Shown here: piece after piece, positions 1 through 12,857 of the stretch
Layout: each line of letters opens with the position of its first letter
How positions within the stretch are numbered: position 1 is the stretch's first letter
NCBI RefSeq assembly: GCF_024171815.1
Contig: NZ_JAMTCJ010000001.1
Coordinates: 496,001-560,000, forward strand
Source of the DNA: Williamsia maris
GTDB taxonomy: Bacteria; Actinomycetota; Actinomycetes; Mycobacteriales; Mycobacteriaceae
Reading direction: 5' to 3'
DNA length: 64,000 nt
Program-made: the position numbers and the translations under genes
Notes under the pieces: generated by a model
The model's input: only the letters and a program-made list of their open reading frames with translations
What the model was told of the DNA's origin: nothing
The model's database searches: none

Positions 1-80
1 AGGTGACCATCCCTACGAGGGTGACATCGACGGGCCTTCCGGGTGGTCAGGCGCGCCGCAGGCACCGGAGAAGCGCACAG

Positions 81-118
81 CACGACACCCCGCCGGCGAG
101 TGCCGACGGGGTGTCGTG
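81..118 (-). terminator. Hairpin downstream of the 34-kDa-antigen-like gene
   Basis: A perfect 12-bp stem (CACGACACCCCG at 81-92, complement at 107-118) with a 14-nt loop lies 26 nt past the stop codon of the minus-strand gene. No T-tract follows, which is common for actinobacterial terminators. The first 46 bases of the window hold nothing that can be assigned. Confidence 0.6.
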
Positions 119-143
119 GTGGTGACTCTTCGCGTGCCGAGGG

Positions 144-2931
<2,788 letters not shown>

Positions 2932-2999
2932 CAGACCAGCCGGGACCGCTCCTGTGACCCCTTGGAAGCACCGTGGTTTGAAGGGCCCGATCCGGCCTG

Positions 3000-5006
3000 T
3001 CACCAGCGGTGCGCGACGCCCTGCTCCCGATACCAGTCGATCAGCGCCGGGTCGTCGACCGACCGGGGATCGAGCGCGACATCCGTGCGGCCGGCGAGGA
3101 TCCCGGTCACCGGCACCTCGAGCTTTTTACCGGTGCGGGTGTGCGGGATACCGGGTGCGAGCAGGACCTCGTCGGGGACGTGCCGCGGCGACAGGCGCCG
3201 TCGGACGTCGGAGGCGATCCGTGCGCGCAGCTCGTCGTCGAGCGACGCCCCGGGGATCAGGGTGACGAACAGCGGCATCCAGTACGCGCCGTCCGGACCG
3301 TCGACGCCGACGACGAAGCCCTCGGCGATCTCACCGATTGCCTCGACGACCTCGTAGATGTCGGCCGAGCCCATCCGGATGCCGTGCCGGTTCAGTGTCG
3401 CGTCGCTCCGACCGTGGATGACCATCGAGCCTCGGTCGGTGATCGTGACCCAGTCCCCGTGCCGCCAGGTCCCGGGCGTGAGTCCCTGGGTCCACTCGTG
3501 TTCGAAGTACGCGGCGCGGTACCGACTGCCGTCGTCGTCGCGCCAGAACCCGACGGGCATCGACGGCATCGGGGCGGTGATGACCATCTCCCCCACCTCG
3601 TCGATCAGCTCTCGGCGATCCGGCGACCAACTGTGCAGGGACACACCGAGATAGCGCACCGACAGCTCCCCGGGGACGACCGGGATGCCGATCGAGCCGC
3701 CGGCGAACGCCGTCACGACGTCGGTGCCACCGCTGACCGACGACACCGGCACCTGCGCGCCGACGTGCTCGTCGACCCAGACGAAGAGGTCGGCGGCCAG
3801 GGTGGAGCCGGTGCTGCCCAGGGTTCGTAGCCGCGAGAGGTCGTGGTCGGAGCCCGGACTCAGGTCGGCCTTGCGCGAGGCCTGCAGCTGGCCGGGACTC
3901 GTGCCGAAGTACGTCACGCCCTCCCGCTCGAGCAACTCCCACAACCGGTCGGCGTCGGGGAACAGGGGGCTGCCGGTGTAGCAGATCGTCGTTGCGCCGC
4001 AGAGCAATCCGGCCAACCGGTAGTTCCACATCATCCAGCTCAACGCGGTCTGCCAGAAGAAGACGTCGTCGACGCCGAGGTCGGAGTGCAGTCCGGCGAC
4101 CTTGAGGTGTTCGAGCACGACCCCGCCGTGCCCGTGCACGATGCCCTTCGGCCGGCCCGTGGTACCGGAGCTGAACAACACCCACAGGGGGTGGTCGAAG
4201 GGCACCGCCTCGACAGCGGGGTCCCGCGGCGCGGCGACGAGTTCGTGGTGCGCGAGCAGCGTGGGGCCGGTGTGGGCGTCGCGGTCGAACTCGGGCCCGT
4301 CGGGTGAGTCGACGACGAAAACTGCGGCGAGGTCGGGAAGGGCGGCGATCAGCTCGACGCCGTGCGCGCGTTTGTCGATCCACTTGCCGTTGTACTGATA
4401 GCCGTTGCTCAGGTACAGGACTCGCGGATCGAGCTGGCCGAGACGGGCGGCGGCACCGTCGGGCGCGTAATCGGCGCCACACCCCGACCACACGGCCCCG
4501 ATCGAGGCGGTGGCGAGGAACGCGATCATGGCCTCGGCGACGTCGGGGAGGTAGGCCGCCACCACGTCGCCGCGTCCGACCCCGGCGTCACGCAACGCCT
4601 GTGCGACGGCTCCGATCTGCCCGGGGAGCTGTGCCCAGGTGATCTCGGTTCGCCCACCGAGTTCGCCGATGCCGACGATCGCGGCGCGGGCGGGATCGGT
4701 GTGCGTCCGTGCGTGCCGCAGGATCTGGTCGACGTAGTTCAGCTCGACGCCCGGGAACCACTGTGCGCCCGGCATCGTCGCGTCGGCGAGAACTGCGGCG
4801 TCACCGTCGGCGAGCGGCGTAGCGGTGACGCCGTCGAGGTCGAAGAAGTCCCACAGCGCGCGCCAGAATCGGGCGGGATGGTCGACCGACCACCGCCACA
4901 GGGCGTCGTAGTCGGCGGTGGGGTCGTCGGTCGGGGCAGCGCCCACCTCGGACGGCAACCCGGCGACGAAGCGCTCCATCGCGGTGCCGGTGATCGAACT
5001 GTTCAT
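3000..5006 (-). CDS. aacS: Acetoacetyl-CoA synthetase
   Basis: 668 residues, the usual length for acetoacetate-CoA ligase (ANL superfamily), which makes acetoacetyl-CoA from acetoacetate, ATP and CoA in the cytoplasm. The N-terminal cap (FWRALWDFFDL, PGAQWFPGVELNYVDQIL) is typical of the AacS/Acs group. The ATP loop is VLFSSGTTGRPKGIVHGHGG (around residue 280) and the C-terminal catalytic-lysine region is HTRTGKKLEVPV. Its ATG directly abuts the TAG of the upstream FadD gene, so the two are probably cotranscribed and perhaps coupled in translation. Together they suggest use of ketone bodies or acyl chains as carbon. A propionyl/acetyl-CoA synthetase is less likely given the cap and length. 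Confidence 0.9.
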   Translation of the reverse strand: MNSSITGTAMERFVAGLPSEVGAAPTDDPTADYDALWRWSVDHPARFWRALWDFFDLDGVTATPLADGDAAVLADATMPGAQWFPGVELNYVDQILRHARTHTDPARAAIVGIGELGGRTEITWAQLPGQIGAVAQALRDAGVGRGDVVAAYLPDVAEAMIAFLATASIGAVWSGCGADYAPDGAAARLGQLDPRVLYLSNGYQYNGKWIDKRAHGVELIAALPDLAAVFVVDSPDGPEFDRDAHTGPTLLAHHELVAAPRDPAVEAVPFDHPLWVLFSSGTTGRPKGIVHGHGGVVLEHLKVAGLHSDLGVDDVFFWQTALSWMMWNYRLAGLLCGATTICYTGSPLFPDADRLWELLEREGVTYFGTSPGQLQASRKADLSPGSDHDLSRLRTLGSTGSTLAADLFVWVDEHVGAQVPVSSVSGGTDVVTAFAGGSIGIPVVPGELSVRYLGVSLHSWSPDRRELIDEVGEMVITAPMPSMPVGFWRDDDGSRYRAAYFEHEWTQGLTPGTWRHGDWVTITDRGSMVIHGRSDATLNRHGIRMGSADIYEVVEAIGEIAEGFVVGVDGPDGAYWMPLFVTLIPGASLDDELRARIASDVRRRLSPRHVPDEVLLAPGIPHTRTGKKLEVPVTGILAGRTDVALDPRSVDDPALIDWYREQGVAHRW

Positions 5007-6638
5007 CTAGAGGCCGAGGATCTCGGTCGCATCCGCACGCATCTGCACCTTGCGGACCTTACCGGTCACGGTCATCGGGAACTCGTCGGTGACGTGCACG
5101 TATCGCGGGATCTTGTGTTTCGCGATGACCCCGGCGGCGAACGCCCGCACCGATTCCGGGTCGAAATCGGTGACACCCTCGCGCAATCGGACCCACGCCA
5201 TCAGCTCCTCGCCGTACCTGTCGTCCGGCACGCCGATCACCTGGGCATCGAGGATGTCGGGGTGCGTGTAGAGGAACTCTTCGATCTCGCGGGGATAGAT
5301 GTTCTCCCCGCCCCGGATCACCATGTCCTTGATGCGGCCGGTGATCTGCACGTATCCGTCGGCGTCCATCATGGCGAGGTCGCCGGTGTGCATCCAGCCG
5401 TCGTCGCCGAGCACCTCGGCGGTCTTGTCCGGCTCGTCCCAGTAGCCGCTCATCACGCTGTATCCCCGCGTGCACAACTCGCCGGTGACCCCGCGCTCGA
5501 CGGTTGCGTCGTCCCCGTCGACGACCTTGATCTCGAGGTGCGGGCCCACCCGACCGACGGTGCCGACCCGGCGTTCGAGGGTGTCGTCGACACGGGTCTG
5601 CGTCGACACCGGGGAGGTCTCGGTCATGCCGTAACAGATCGACACCTCGGTCATGTGCATGCGATCGACGACCTGGCGCATCACCTCGGCCGGACACGGC
5701 GAGCCGGCCATGATGCCCGTCCGCAGGCTCGACAAGTCGAACTCACCGAAGTTCGACAGTGCGAGTTCGGCGATGAACATGGTCGGGACGCCGTAGAGGC
5801 TGGTGCACCGGTGTTCGGTGACGGCGCGCAACGTGGCGACCGGGTCGAACGCGGGTGCCGGGATGACGATGGTCGCGCCGTGGCAGGTGGCCGCGAGGTT
5901 GCCCATCACCATGCCGAAGCAGTGATAGAACGGCACCGGGATGCAGATCCGGTCGGTGTCGGTGATCGAACACAGCGCGCCGACGAAGTACCCGTTGTTG
6001 CAGATGTTTCGGTGCGACAGGGTCGCGCCCTTGGGGAATCCGGTTGTGCCCGAGGTGTACTGGATGTTGACCGGGTCGTCGGGCGACAACCCGGCGGCCA
6101 CGTCGGCCACGGCCGCCAACTCGTCCTCGGTCGGGTCGCCGGTCAGCTCCGCCCACGCGGGGTCGCCGAAGACGATGACGTCGTGCAGCGTCGCGCAGTT
6201 CTGCTGCGCCACAGCCAGCATCGCCGGGTAGTCGGAATCGCGGAACTCGGGCGAGGCCACCACCATCGACACCCGACCGTGGTCGAGGGCGAACTCCAGC
6301 TCGCGCTGACGGTAGGACGGGTTCAGGTTGACCAGGATCGCGCCGATCTCCGCGGTCGCGTACTGCGTGACCACCCATTCCCACCGGTTCGGCGACCACA
6401 GTCCGACGCGATCACCGGGTCGCACACCGCGTCGCAACAGACCCGCCGCGACAGCGAGGACCACGGCCCGCAACTCGCGGTAGGTCCACTGCCGACCCGA
6501 CGCGCAGTCGATCAACGCGTCGTTGTCGGGGACGCGCGCCGCGGTCTGCGCCAACGAGCGTCCGATCGTGGTCTCGAGCAACGGCGGGGCGCTCTCGCCG
6601 CGGTCGTAGGAGAGCTGTCGTGCAGTGGTGTCGTCCAT
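5007..6638 (-). CDS. Fatty-acid/acyl-CoA ligase (FadD35-like)
   Basis: 543 residues with all ANL ligase landmarks: A3 loop [20 protein letters not shown] (around residue 195), A5 [11 protein letters not shown]7/A8 [20 protein letters not shown], the hinge [23 protein letters not shown], and the C-terminal catalytic lysine in MTVTGKVRK. The family activates carboxylic acids to acyl-CoA through acyl-AMP; it resembles mycobacterial FadD35 and medium-chain ligases. It is the first gene of the minus-strand run with acetoacetyl-CoA synthetase directly downstream, and is divergent from the indolepyruvate oxidoreductase gene across a 225-bp spacer with a GGTTAA/TTAACC dyad. The ribosome site is weak, so the start is moderately certain. 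Confidence 0.88.
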   Translation of the reverse strand: MDDTTARQLSYDRGESAPPLLETTIGRSLAQTAARVPDNDALIDCASGRQWTYRELRAVVLAVAAGLLRRGVRPGDRVGLWSPNRWEWVVTQYATAEIGAILVNLNPSYRQRELEFALDHGRVSMVVASPEFRDSDYPAMLAVAQQNCATLHDVIVFGDPAWAELTGDPTEDELAAVADVAAGLSPDDPVNIQYTSGTTGFPKGATLSHRNICNNGYFVGALCSITDTDRICIPVPFYHCFGMVMGNLAATCHGATIVIPAPAFDPVATLRAVTEHRCTSLYGVPTMFIAELALSNFGEFDLSSLRTGIMAGSPCPAEVMRQVVDRMHMTEVSICYGMTETSPVSTQTRVDDTLERRVGTVGRVGPHLEIKVVDGDDATVERGVTGELCTRGYSVMSGYWDEPDKTAEVLGDDGWMHTGDLAMMDADGYVQITGRIKDMVIRGGENIYPREIEEFLYTHPDILDAQVIGVPDDRYGEELMAWVRLREGVTDFDPESVRAFAAGVIAKHKIPRYVHVTDEFPMTVTGKVRKVQMRADATEILGL

Positions 6639-6679
6639 CGGTGGAGTTCATCCCGTCCGGCGGTGCGCCGCGTCGCTTT

Positions 6680-6697
6680 GGTTAAGGACCGTTAACC
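6680..6697. promoter_or_regulatory. Candidate operator dyad in divergent fadD/ior promoter region
   Basis: GGTTAA-N6-TTAACC is a perfect 6+6 inverted repeat, unusually AT-rich for its surroundings, 42 nt upstream of the FadD start and 167 nt upstream of the indolepyruvate oxidoreductase start. It resembles a dimeric repressor site; the regulator is unknown, though the TetR gene just past the oxidoreductase is a candidate. Confidence 0.45.
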
Positions 6698-6863
6698 GAC
6701 GCCAGGGTAGGCCCGGAAATCGGACGTTGTCCAGACCACACTTGCAGGGTCGAGTGATCGGCGTCACGCGGTTGGTACGGTTGGGTCACCGACACAACCC
6801 TCCGGCCCTCCCACCACCCCCGGGAACCGACCGGATACATACCGAAGGCCCAGGTGACCCCCT

Positions 6864-9800
6864 ATGACCCTCACATCCGACCGTCGCAACGACGACCTCA
6901 GCCACACCGGCTCCACCGCCGCGTCCGACCCGCAGACGTTCTCCCTCGAGGACCGCTACACCCGTGACGACGGCACCATCTACCTCAGCGGCATCCAGGC
7001 GCTGGTCCGCATGGTCCGCGACCGCGCCCGACTCGACCGCCGCACCGGACTCCGCACCGCCTCGTTCATCTCCGGCTACGAGGGTTCACCCCTCGCCGGC
7101 TACGACCTCGAGATCGCCCGGCGGAAGAACCACCTTTCACCGTTCGACATCACCCATCGGCCCGCGCTCAACGAGGAACTCGCCGCCACATCGGTGATGG
7201 GCTCGCAGGTCGCCGCGCGCGTCGGCCACCTCGCCGCCGACGCCGACGGGCAGATGCGTGACGGCGTCGTCGGCTACTGGTACGGCAAAGCGCCCGGCCT
7301 CGACCGTGCGTCGGACGCCCTGCGCCACGCCAATCTCATCGGCACCCACCACCGTGGTGGCGCGGTCGCGTTGGTCGGCGACGATCCCGGCGCGAAGAGC
7401 TCCACCGTCCCCTGCGCGTCGGAGATGGCACTCGCCGATCTCTACATGCCGATCCTGTACCCGGCCGACTCACAGGACATCCTCGACATGGGCATCCACG
7501 CGGCGATGATGTCGCGGGTGTCCGGCCTGTGGACCTCGATGAAGATCTCGGCACACGTGGCCGACGGCGCGTCGACCGCGATCGTGTCGCCCGACCGGAT
7601 CGTGCCCGTCTACGGCGACCTCGGCGACAGTCCGCACATCCCGAGCGGAAAACTGTTGGGGGCCAACCTGATGGAGCTCGAACAGAATCAGCTCACCATC
7701 CGCAAACCACGCGCCGAGGAGTACGCCCGCCTCAACCGGTTGAACCGGATCGTCGCGCGGACCGGCGACGACCGCATCGGCATCGTCGCCGCGGGCAAGA
7801 CCTACCTCGACGTCCGGGAGGCGTTGCGGCTCATCGGGATCGGCGACGACGAGCTCGGCGCCCTCGGCATCCGGATCCTCAAGCTGGGCATGGTCTACCC
7901 GTTCGAGCGCCAGATCCTCGACACCTTCATCGAAGGTCTGGACGAGGTCATCGTCGTCGAGGAGAAGCGCGACTTCATCGAGACGATGATGCGCGACATC
8001 CTCTTCCGACGAGCGGATGCGCCCGCCATTGTCGGCAAGACGAACGAGGACGGCTCGACGCTCTTCTCGCGGTTCGGTGAACTCGACATCGACGCGGTGA
8101 CCCGTGGCCTCGCGGGTCGTCTCGCCCGTCACCACGCCGTGCCCGCCGCCACCGACTGGCTGGACCGGATGAGCCGCCGCCGCACCCGCATCGAACTCCC
8201 CCTGGCGGTGCGCAGTCCGTACTTCTGCTCCGGGTGTCCGCACAACAGCTCCACCAAGGTCGCCGACGACACCCTCGTCGGTGCCGGGATTGGTTGTCAC
8301 GCCATGGTGTTGCTGATGGATCCCGCGCAGGTCGGCGACGTGACCGGTGTGACGCAGATGGGCGGCGAGGGTGCGCAGTGGCTCGGGATGGCACCCTTCC
8401 TCACCGAGAAGCACTTCGTGCAGAACGTCGGCGACGGCACCTTCATGCACTCGGCCTCGCTCGCACTGCGGTACGCCGTGGCCTCCGGCGAGAACCTCAC
8501 CTACAAGCTGCTGTTCAACGGCACGGTCGCGATGACGGGCGGACAGGACGCGGTCGGCGGACGCGGACTCGTCGACCTCACGAAGCTCCTGCTCGCCGAG
8601 GGCGTCTCACGCGTCGTGGTCACCACCGACGATCCGGGCCGCACCAAGGGCCTCGGTCTGCCCGGCGGGGTGTCGGTGCGCCACCGCGACGACACCCTCG
8701 ACGTGCAGACCGAACTCGCGGCCGTCCCCGGCGTCACCGTCCTGGTGCACGACCAGTTCTGCGCGGCCGAGAAGCGACGCAAACGCAAGCGCGGTGCGTA
8801 TCCCGTCCCGACACAACGGGTGATGATCAACGAGCGCATCTGCGAGGGATGCGGCGACTGCGGCGAGAAGTCCAACTGCCTGTCGGTGCACCCGGTGGAC
8901 ACCGAGTTCGGCCGCAAGACGCGCATCGACCAGAGTTCGTGCAACCTCGACTTCTCCTGCCTGAAGGGCGATTGCCCGTCGTTCGTGACGGTCACCCCGG
9001 GGACGGGCACGAAGGTCCGACGCGTGGTCGCCGACATCGACGCCGACGCACTCGCCGAACCGGCACACCGTCGCGACGCGGCAAACGGGTTCAGCCTGCG
9101 CGTCACCGGCATCGGCGGTACCGGCGTGGTGACGGTCTCGCAGGTGATCGCCACCGCAGCAGTACTCGACGGCAACGACGCGCGCACCGTCGACATGACC
9201 GGTATGGCCCAGAAGGGCGGGGCCGTGGTCAGCGACGTCAAGGTGGCGTCGGCGCGGACCGGATCCGGCGGCGTCGAGCAGGCGGCCAAGGTCGCGGCCG
9301 GCGACTGCGACCTGTACCTGTCGTGTGATCCGTTGGTGGGTGCCGATCCGGTGAACCTGAAGGTGGCCAGTCCGGAGAAGACCACGGCGGTCGTGTCCAC
9401 CAGCGCCATCCCCACCGGGGCCATGGTGGTCGACACCTCGGTCGGCTTCCCGTCCCAGGAGCAGATCCACGACGCCGTCGACCACGCGACCCAACGGACG
9501 ATCTACCTGGATCCGGCGGCGTTGTCGACGCGCCTGTTCGGCGACGAACAGTACGCGAACATGCTGATGGTCGGTGCCGCGTATCAGACCGGAGCACTGG
9601 CGATCTCGGCCGAATCCCTCGAACGCGCCATCGACCTCAACGGCGTCGCCGTACAGGCGAATCTGCAGGCGCTCCGTCGTGGACGTCAGGTGATCGCCGA
9701 CGCCGACGCGGTCGACCAGGCGATCGGAGAGGTGCATGCTCCGGTGGTGTCCGCCGAGCCGTCGGCGATCGCCCAGTCGATGATCGCGCCCCTCGGAAAG

Positions 9801-10439
9801 CTCGACGACGACCTGCGCGCGGTGTTGCTGCGTCGTGTCGACGAGCTCATCGCGTATCAGGACCAGCGGTACGCCTCGCGGTACCTCGACGACGTCGCCG
9901 CCGTGCACGTGGCCGAGAAGCGGCTCGGGTCGACGAGTCTGACCACGGCCGCCGCGCAGTACCTGTTCAAGCTGATGGCCTACAAGGACGAGTACGAGGT
10001 GGCGCGACTGTCCGGTGATGAGCGGTTCGCCGCGGAGGTCGCCGATCAGTTCGGTGCCGACGCGTCGGTCGCGATCCGGCTGCACCCGCCGGCGCTGCGG
10101 TCGATGGGGATGACGAACAAGATCTCCCTGGGCGAGTGGGTCCGACCCGGAATGGCCGGTCTGGCGCGGATGAAGCGTCTGCGCGGAACACGTCTCGACC
10201 CGTTCGGTCGGGCGGAGGTCCGCCGGACCGAACGGGCACTGATCGTCGAGTACCGCGCGGTGCTGTCCGCGCTGGTCAACGCCCTGCGCTCCGGTGCGCT
10301 GGGTGCCGACCGATTGGATGCCGCGGTGGCGGTGGCCGAGCTGCCCGACATGGTGCGCGGCTACGAGGGCATCAAGATGGCCAACGTCGAGCGCTACCGG
10401 CGGGAATTGGCGAGCAGACGAGTCGGCCTCGGCATCTGA
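6864..10439 (+). CDS. Fused indolepyruvate ferredoxin oxidoreductase
   Basis: 1191 residues combining the usual IorA and IorB activities in one chain. Such enzymes decarboxylate aryl- or branched-chain 2-oxoacids (from Trp, Phe, Tyr or Leu transamination) to acyl-CoA, passing electrons to ferredoxin. Visible parts: an N-terminal pyrimidine-binding domain, a thiamine-diphosphate region around residues 470-515 (GIGCHAMVLLMD, MGGEGAQW), a cysteine cluster CEGCGDCGEKSNC near residues 658-670, CxxDFSCLKGDC just after, and a gamma domain starting VTGIGGTGVVTVSQ near 747. A GGTGA-type ribosome site precedes the ATG. It sits opposite acyl-CoA ligases, so amino-acid-derived acids could feed the same pool. 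A TetR gene follows. Confidence 0.9.
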   Translation: MTLTSDRRNDDLSHTGSTAASDPQTFSLEDRYTRDDGTIYLSGIQALVRMVRDRARLDRRTGLRTASFISGYEGSPLAGYDLEIARRKNHLSPFDITHRPALNEELAATSVMGSQVAARVGHLAADADGQMRDGVVGYWYGKAPGLDRASDALRHANLIGTHHRGGAVALVGDDPGAKSSTVPCASEMALADLYMPILYPADSQDILDMGIHAAMMSRVSGLWTSMKISAHVADGASTAIVSPDRIVPVYGDLGDSPHIPSGKLLGANLMELEQNQLTIRKPRAEEYARLNRLNRIVARTGDDRIGIVAAGKTYLDVREALRLIGIGDDELGALGIRILKLGMVYPFERQILDTFIEGLDEVIVVEEKRDFIETMMRDILFRRADAPAIVGKTNEDGSTLFSRFGELDIDAVTRGLAGRLARHHAVPAATDWLDRMSRRRTRIELPLAVRSPYFCSGCPHNSSTKVADDTLVGAGIGCHAMVLLMDPAQVGDVTGVTQMGGEGAQWLGMAPFLTEKHFVQNVGDGTFMHSASLALRYAVASGENLTYKLLFNGTVAMTGGQDAVGGRGLVDLTKLLLAEGVSRVVVTTDDPGRTKGLGLPGGVSVRHRDDTLDVQTELAAVPGVTVLVHDQFCAAEKRRKRKRGAYPVPTQRVMINERICEGCGDCGEKSNCLSVHPVDTEFGRKTRIDQSSCNLDFSCLKGDCPSFVTVTPGTGTKVRRVVADIDADALAEPAHRRDAANGFSLRVTGIGGTGVVTVSQVIATAAVLDGNDARTVDMTGMAQKGGAVVSDVKVASARTGSGGVEQAAKVAAGDCDLYLSCDPLVGADPVNLKVASPEKTTAVVSTSAIPTGAMVVDTSVGFPSQEQIHDAVDHATQRTIYLDPAALSTRLFGDEQYANMLMVGAAYQTGALAISAESLERAIDLNGVAVQANLQALRRGRQVIADADAVDQAIGEVHAPVVSAEPSAIAQSMIAPLGKLDDDLRAVLLRRVDELIAYQDQRYASRYLDDVAAVHVAEKRLGSTSLTTAAAQYLFKLMAYKDEYEVARLSGDERFAAEVADQFGADASVAIRLHPPALRSMGMTNKISLGEWVRPGMAGLARMKRLRGTRLDPFGRAEVRRTERALIVEYRAVLSALVNALRSGALGADRLDAAVAVAELPDMVRGYEGIKMANVERYRRELASRRVGLGI

Positions 10440-10496
10440 CCAGGCGTCGACTGGGCGGTTACGGCCACCACCCGGCCGCCCGGTCGATGTTTCTGA

Positions 10497-10524
10497 CACC
10501 ACTGACATATTTCTGACACTGGTG
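10497..10524. promoter_or_regulatory. Candidate TetR operator upstream of the TetR gene
   Basis: CACCACTGAC and GACACTGGTG form an imperfect inverted repeat (8 of 10 pairs, 8-nt spacer) ending 14 nt before the TetR start. The sequence TTTCTGACAC also repeats directly at 10490 and 10510, exactly 20 bp apart. Autoregulation by the TetR protein is the simplest reading. Confidence 0.45.
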
Positions 10525-10538
10525 CTAAATTAACTGGC

Positions 10539-11147
10539 ATGCCTACGCCATCGGCCTCCGAGCAGGCTGACACCTTCATCCGGGAGAAGCGTCGACAGCA
10601 ACTGATCGACGCGACCATCGCCGTCATCGCCGACGACGGCGTCGCGCGCGCCACGTTCGTCGCGATCGCGGCGCGTGCCGGGGTGAGTCGTGGGGTGATC
10701 AACTATCACTTCGCCGACCGGTCCGCCCTTCTCGACGCCGTGGTCGCACACATCTACGCGCTCGGTCGCGGCATGGTCGAGCACCCGGTCGAGGCGTCGA
10801 CCACCGCGACCGATGCGATCAGCGCGATGATCGTCGGCAGCATCGACTTCTACGCCGTCCACATCCGCGAGATGACGGCGCTGTCGTCGATCTTTCGCTC
10901 CGGTGACGCCGACGCGTCCACACGCGATGCGCGCGCCGAGCACACCACCGAACTGGCGAAGCTGACCGCGGTCTTCCGGCGCGGTCAGGAGTCCGGTGAG
11001 TTCCGCGCCTTCGACCCCGACGTCATGGCGACCGCGATCCGCGCCACCCTCGACGCGACGATCGTCCAGATTGCCGCGGGAACCGACCCCGACCTCCTCG
11101 CCCGCGAGATCGACGACCTGTTCCGCGCCGCAACACAATCGGAGTAA
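10539..11147 (+). CDS. TetR/AcrR family transcriptional regulator
   Basis: 202 residues with an N-terminal helix-turn-helix: KRRQQLIDATIAVIADDGV, then FVAIAARAGVSRGVINYHF around residues 42-60, the characteristic TetR DNA-reading helix. The C-terminal region is an all-helical ligand/dimer domain (IDFYAVHIREMTALSSIF, DVMATAIRATLDATIVQIA). No ribosome site is seen; the AT-rich stretch TAAATTAA lies directly upstream. A two-base gap separates it from the esterase gene, implying one transcript, and a dyad lies just upstream. Likely targets: itself, the esterase, and possibly the downstream membrane protein or the upstream oxidoreductase. The ligand is unknown. Confidence 0.85.
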   Translation: MPTPSASEQADTFIREKRRQQLIDATIAVIADDGVARATFVAIAARAGVSRGVINYHFADRSALLDAVVAHIYALGRGMVEHPVEASTTATDAISAMIVGSIDFYAVHIREMTALSSIFRSGDADASTRDARAEHTTELAKLTAVFRRGQESGEFRAFDPDVMATAIRATLDATIVQIAAGTDPDLLAREIDDLFRAATQSE

Positions 11148-11149
11148 CG

Positions 11150-12751
11150 ATGAAGAAGACCCTCTGCACTGTTGCCGTCCTGGCCCTGCTCGCCGGTGCT
11201 GCGTGCACCGACTCACGGGACGACTCCACCCCGGTGGACGCGCCGCTGACCGTCTCCACCACCAGCGGCGTGCTGCACGGTAAGGCCGTCGGCAGCACGC
11301 GGCGGTTCACCGCGATCCGGTACGCGCAACCGCCGGTCGGGTCCCGGCGATGGACTCTCCCGCAGGCGATCTCGGCTCGCGGGACGCAGGTCGACGCGAC
11401 CGGCCTGGGACACCCGTGTGAGCAGAACAGCGGACCGGCGTCCGGGACGACCGCGGCACCGAGCGAGAACTGCCTGTACCTGAACGTGACGACGCCGCGT
11501 CGACAATCCGCCGACGACCGGCTGCCGATGATGGTGTGGTGGCACGGCGGCGGTTACACCACCGGGTCGGGCATCGGCTACGACGCCCAGCGACTGGCCG
11601 ACACCGGGAACGTCATCGTCGTCACGGTGAACTACCGCCTCGGCATGTTCGGGTATCTCGCGCTCCCCGGGCTCGAGGGCGGCGGAGATTTCGGTTTCGC
11701 CGATCAGCTCGAGTCGCTGCGCTGGGTGCAGCGCAATGCCGCGGCCTTCGGCGGCGATCCCGACAACGTCACGGTGTTCGGCGAGTCGGCGGGCGGGATG
11801 TCGACGTGCGCGGCGCTCACCTCGCCCGCGGCACGGGGCCTGATCGACAAGGCGATCGTGTCTTCGGGTTCGTGCGCCCTGGTGTTCCCGACCAATGCGC
11901 TCTATCCGGGCGTACCTGCGCAACGCCCCTATGCGTCCGTGGCACAGGCGATGTCAACCGGCACCGACGCCGCACGCGCGCTGCGATGCGGCGGAAACCT
12001 CGCGCTGGAGTGCCTGCGCAGATTGCCGTCGTCGGCCCTTCTCACGCAGAACGAGAACTTCAGCAACACTCTCGCGTACGGGACTCCCCTGCTGCCACGA
12101 GATCCGCGTGACGCGGTCGCCACCGGCGCGACGCTGCGCATCCCGATGATCTCCGGCGGTAACCGGGAGGAGAACTCCGCCTTCGTGGCGGGAGCGCTGG
12201 CGGTGAACCCGAGCGCGTTCACCGCGCAGGGGTACGACGGCGATCTCCGGGCCGCCTACGGGGATCGCGCAGGTGACGTGGCGCAACGGTATCCCCCGTC
12301 GCGCTTCGCCTCGGCCGGTGCTGCGCTGGCCAGAACGTTCACCGATGCCGGATGGGCATGTCCGACGGTGCGATCAGCTCGCCAATACGCCGAGCACGCC
12401 AAGGTCTACAGCTACGAGTTCTCCGACGACACGGGGCCGAACGTGAGCGGCGGGTCGTCACCTCAGGTCCCGAAGGCGGCGTTTCACGCGAACGACCTCC
12501 CCTACGTCTTCGACCTGCAGGGCCGGGACCTCGTGCCGAGCGGGCCACAGGCGGAGCTGTCGAAGCAGATGATCGGGTACTGGTCGTCATTCGCCCACAC
12601 CGGGACACCGTCGGCCGCGAACGCCCCGGTCTGGCCGGCAACGACACCCGACAGTGCTCCCGTACTCGGGTTCACGTCGTCGGGGATCCGCATGGTCGAC
12701 CACTCCACCGACCACCAGTGCGCGTTCTGGGACACCGTCACACTGCCCTGA
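11150..12751 (+). CDS. Type B carboxylesterase, predicted lipoprotein
   Basis: 533 residues. An N-terminal Lys-Lys signal peptide ends in LLAGAAC (C19), an imperfect lipobox, so surface anchoring is likely but not certain. The body is an alpha/beta-hydrolase of the carboxylesterase/para-nitrobenzyl-esterase family: FTAIRYAQPPVG near the start, SENCLYLNV, the oxyanion segment WWHGGGYTTGSG, nucleophile elbow FGESAGG (S213) and a late FHANDLPYVF holding the probable catalytic His. Esters of unknown identity would be hydrolysed outside the cell. It begins 2 nt after the TetR stop with GGAGTAACG as ribosome site, so it is the likely TetR target. Confidence 0.88.
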   Translation: MKKTLCTVAVLALLAGAACTDSRDDSTPVDAPLTVSTTSGVLHGKAVGSTRRFTAIRYAQPPVGSRRWTLPQAISARGTQVDATGLGHPCEQNSGPASGTTAAPSENCLYLNVTTPRRQSADDRLPMMVWWHGGGYTTGSGIGYDAQRLADTGNVIVVTVNYRLGMFGYLALPGLEGGGDFGFADQLESLRWVQRNAAAFGGDPDNVTVFGESAGGMSTCAALTSPAARGLIDKAIVSSGSCALVFPTNALYPGVPAQRPYASVAQAMSTGTDAARALRCGGNLALECLRRLPSSALLTQNENFSNTLAYGTPLLPRDPRDAVATGATLRIPMISGGNREENSAFVAGALAVNPSAFTAQGYDGDLRAAYGDRAGDVAQRYPPSRFASAGAALARTFTDAGWACPTVRSARQYAEHAKVYSYEFSDDTGPNVSGGSSPQVPKAAFHANDLPYVFDLQGRDLVPSGPQAELSKQMIGYWSSFAHTGTPSAANAPVWPATTPDSAPVLGFTSSGIRMVDHSTDHQCAFWDTVTLP

Positions 12752-12857
12752 CCAGCGACTCGTGACCGATTTCGGCCGACCGGGAATCAGACACCACCTG
12801 ATGATAGTTGTGCTATACATCTAATTGGTCTGAAACGATTTCTCGAGGGGACGTGTG

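Noticed and set aside
1-46. Start of a further minus-strand gene (a perM-like protein would be expected from M. tuberculosis gene order); an ATG on the minus strand lies at 8-10.
   Set aside because: Only three codons are visible, so nothing supports it.
4362-6695. A 777-codon open frame on the plus strand opposite the two acyl-CoA ligase genes (similar long frames lie opposite ior, pcrA, pgi, glnN and others).
   Set aside because: The translation is Arg/Gly/Val/Asp-rich with no family motifs, as expected for the antisense of GC-rich genes; the opposite strand carries complete enzyme signatures.
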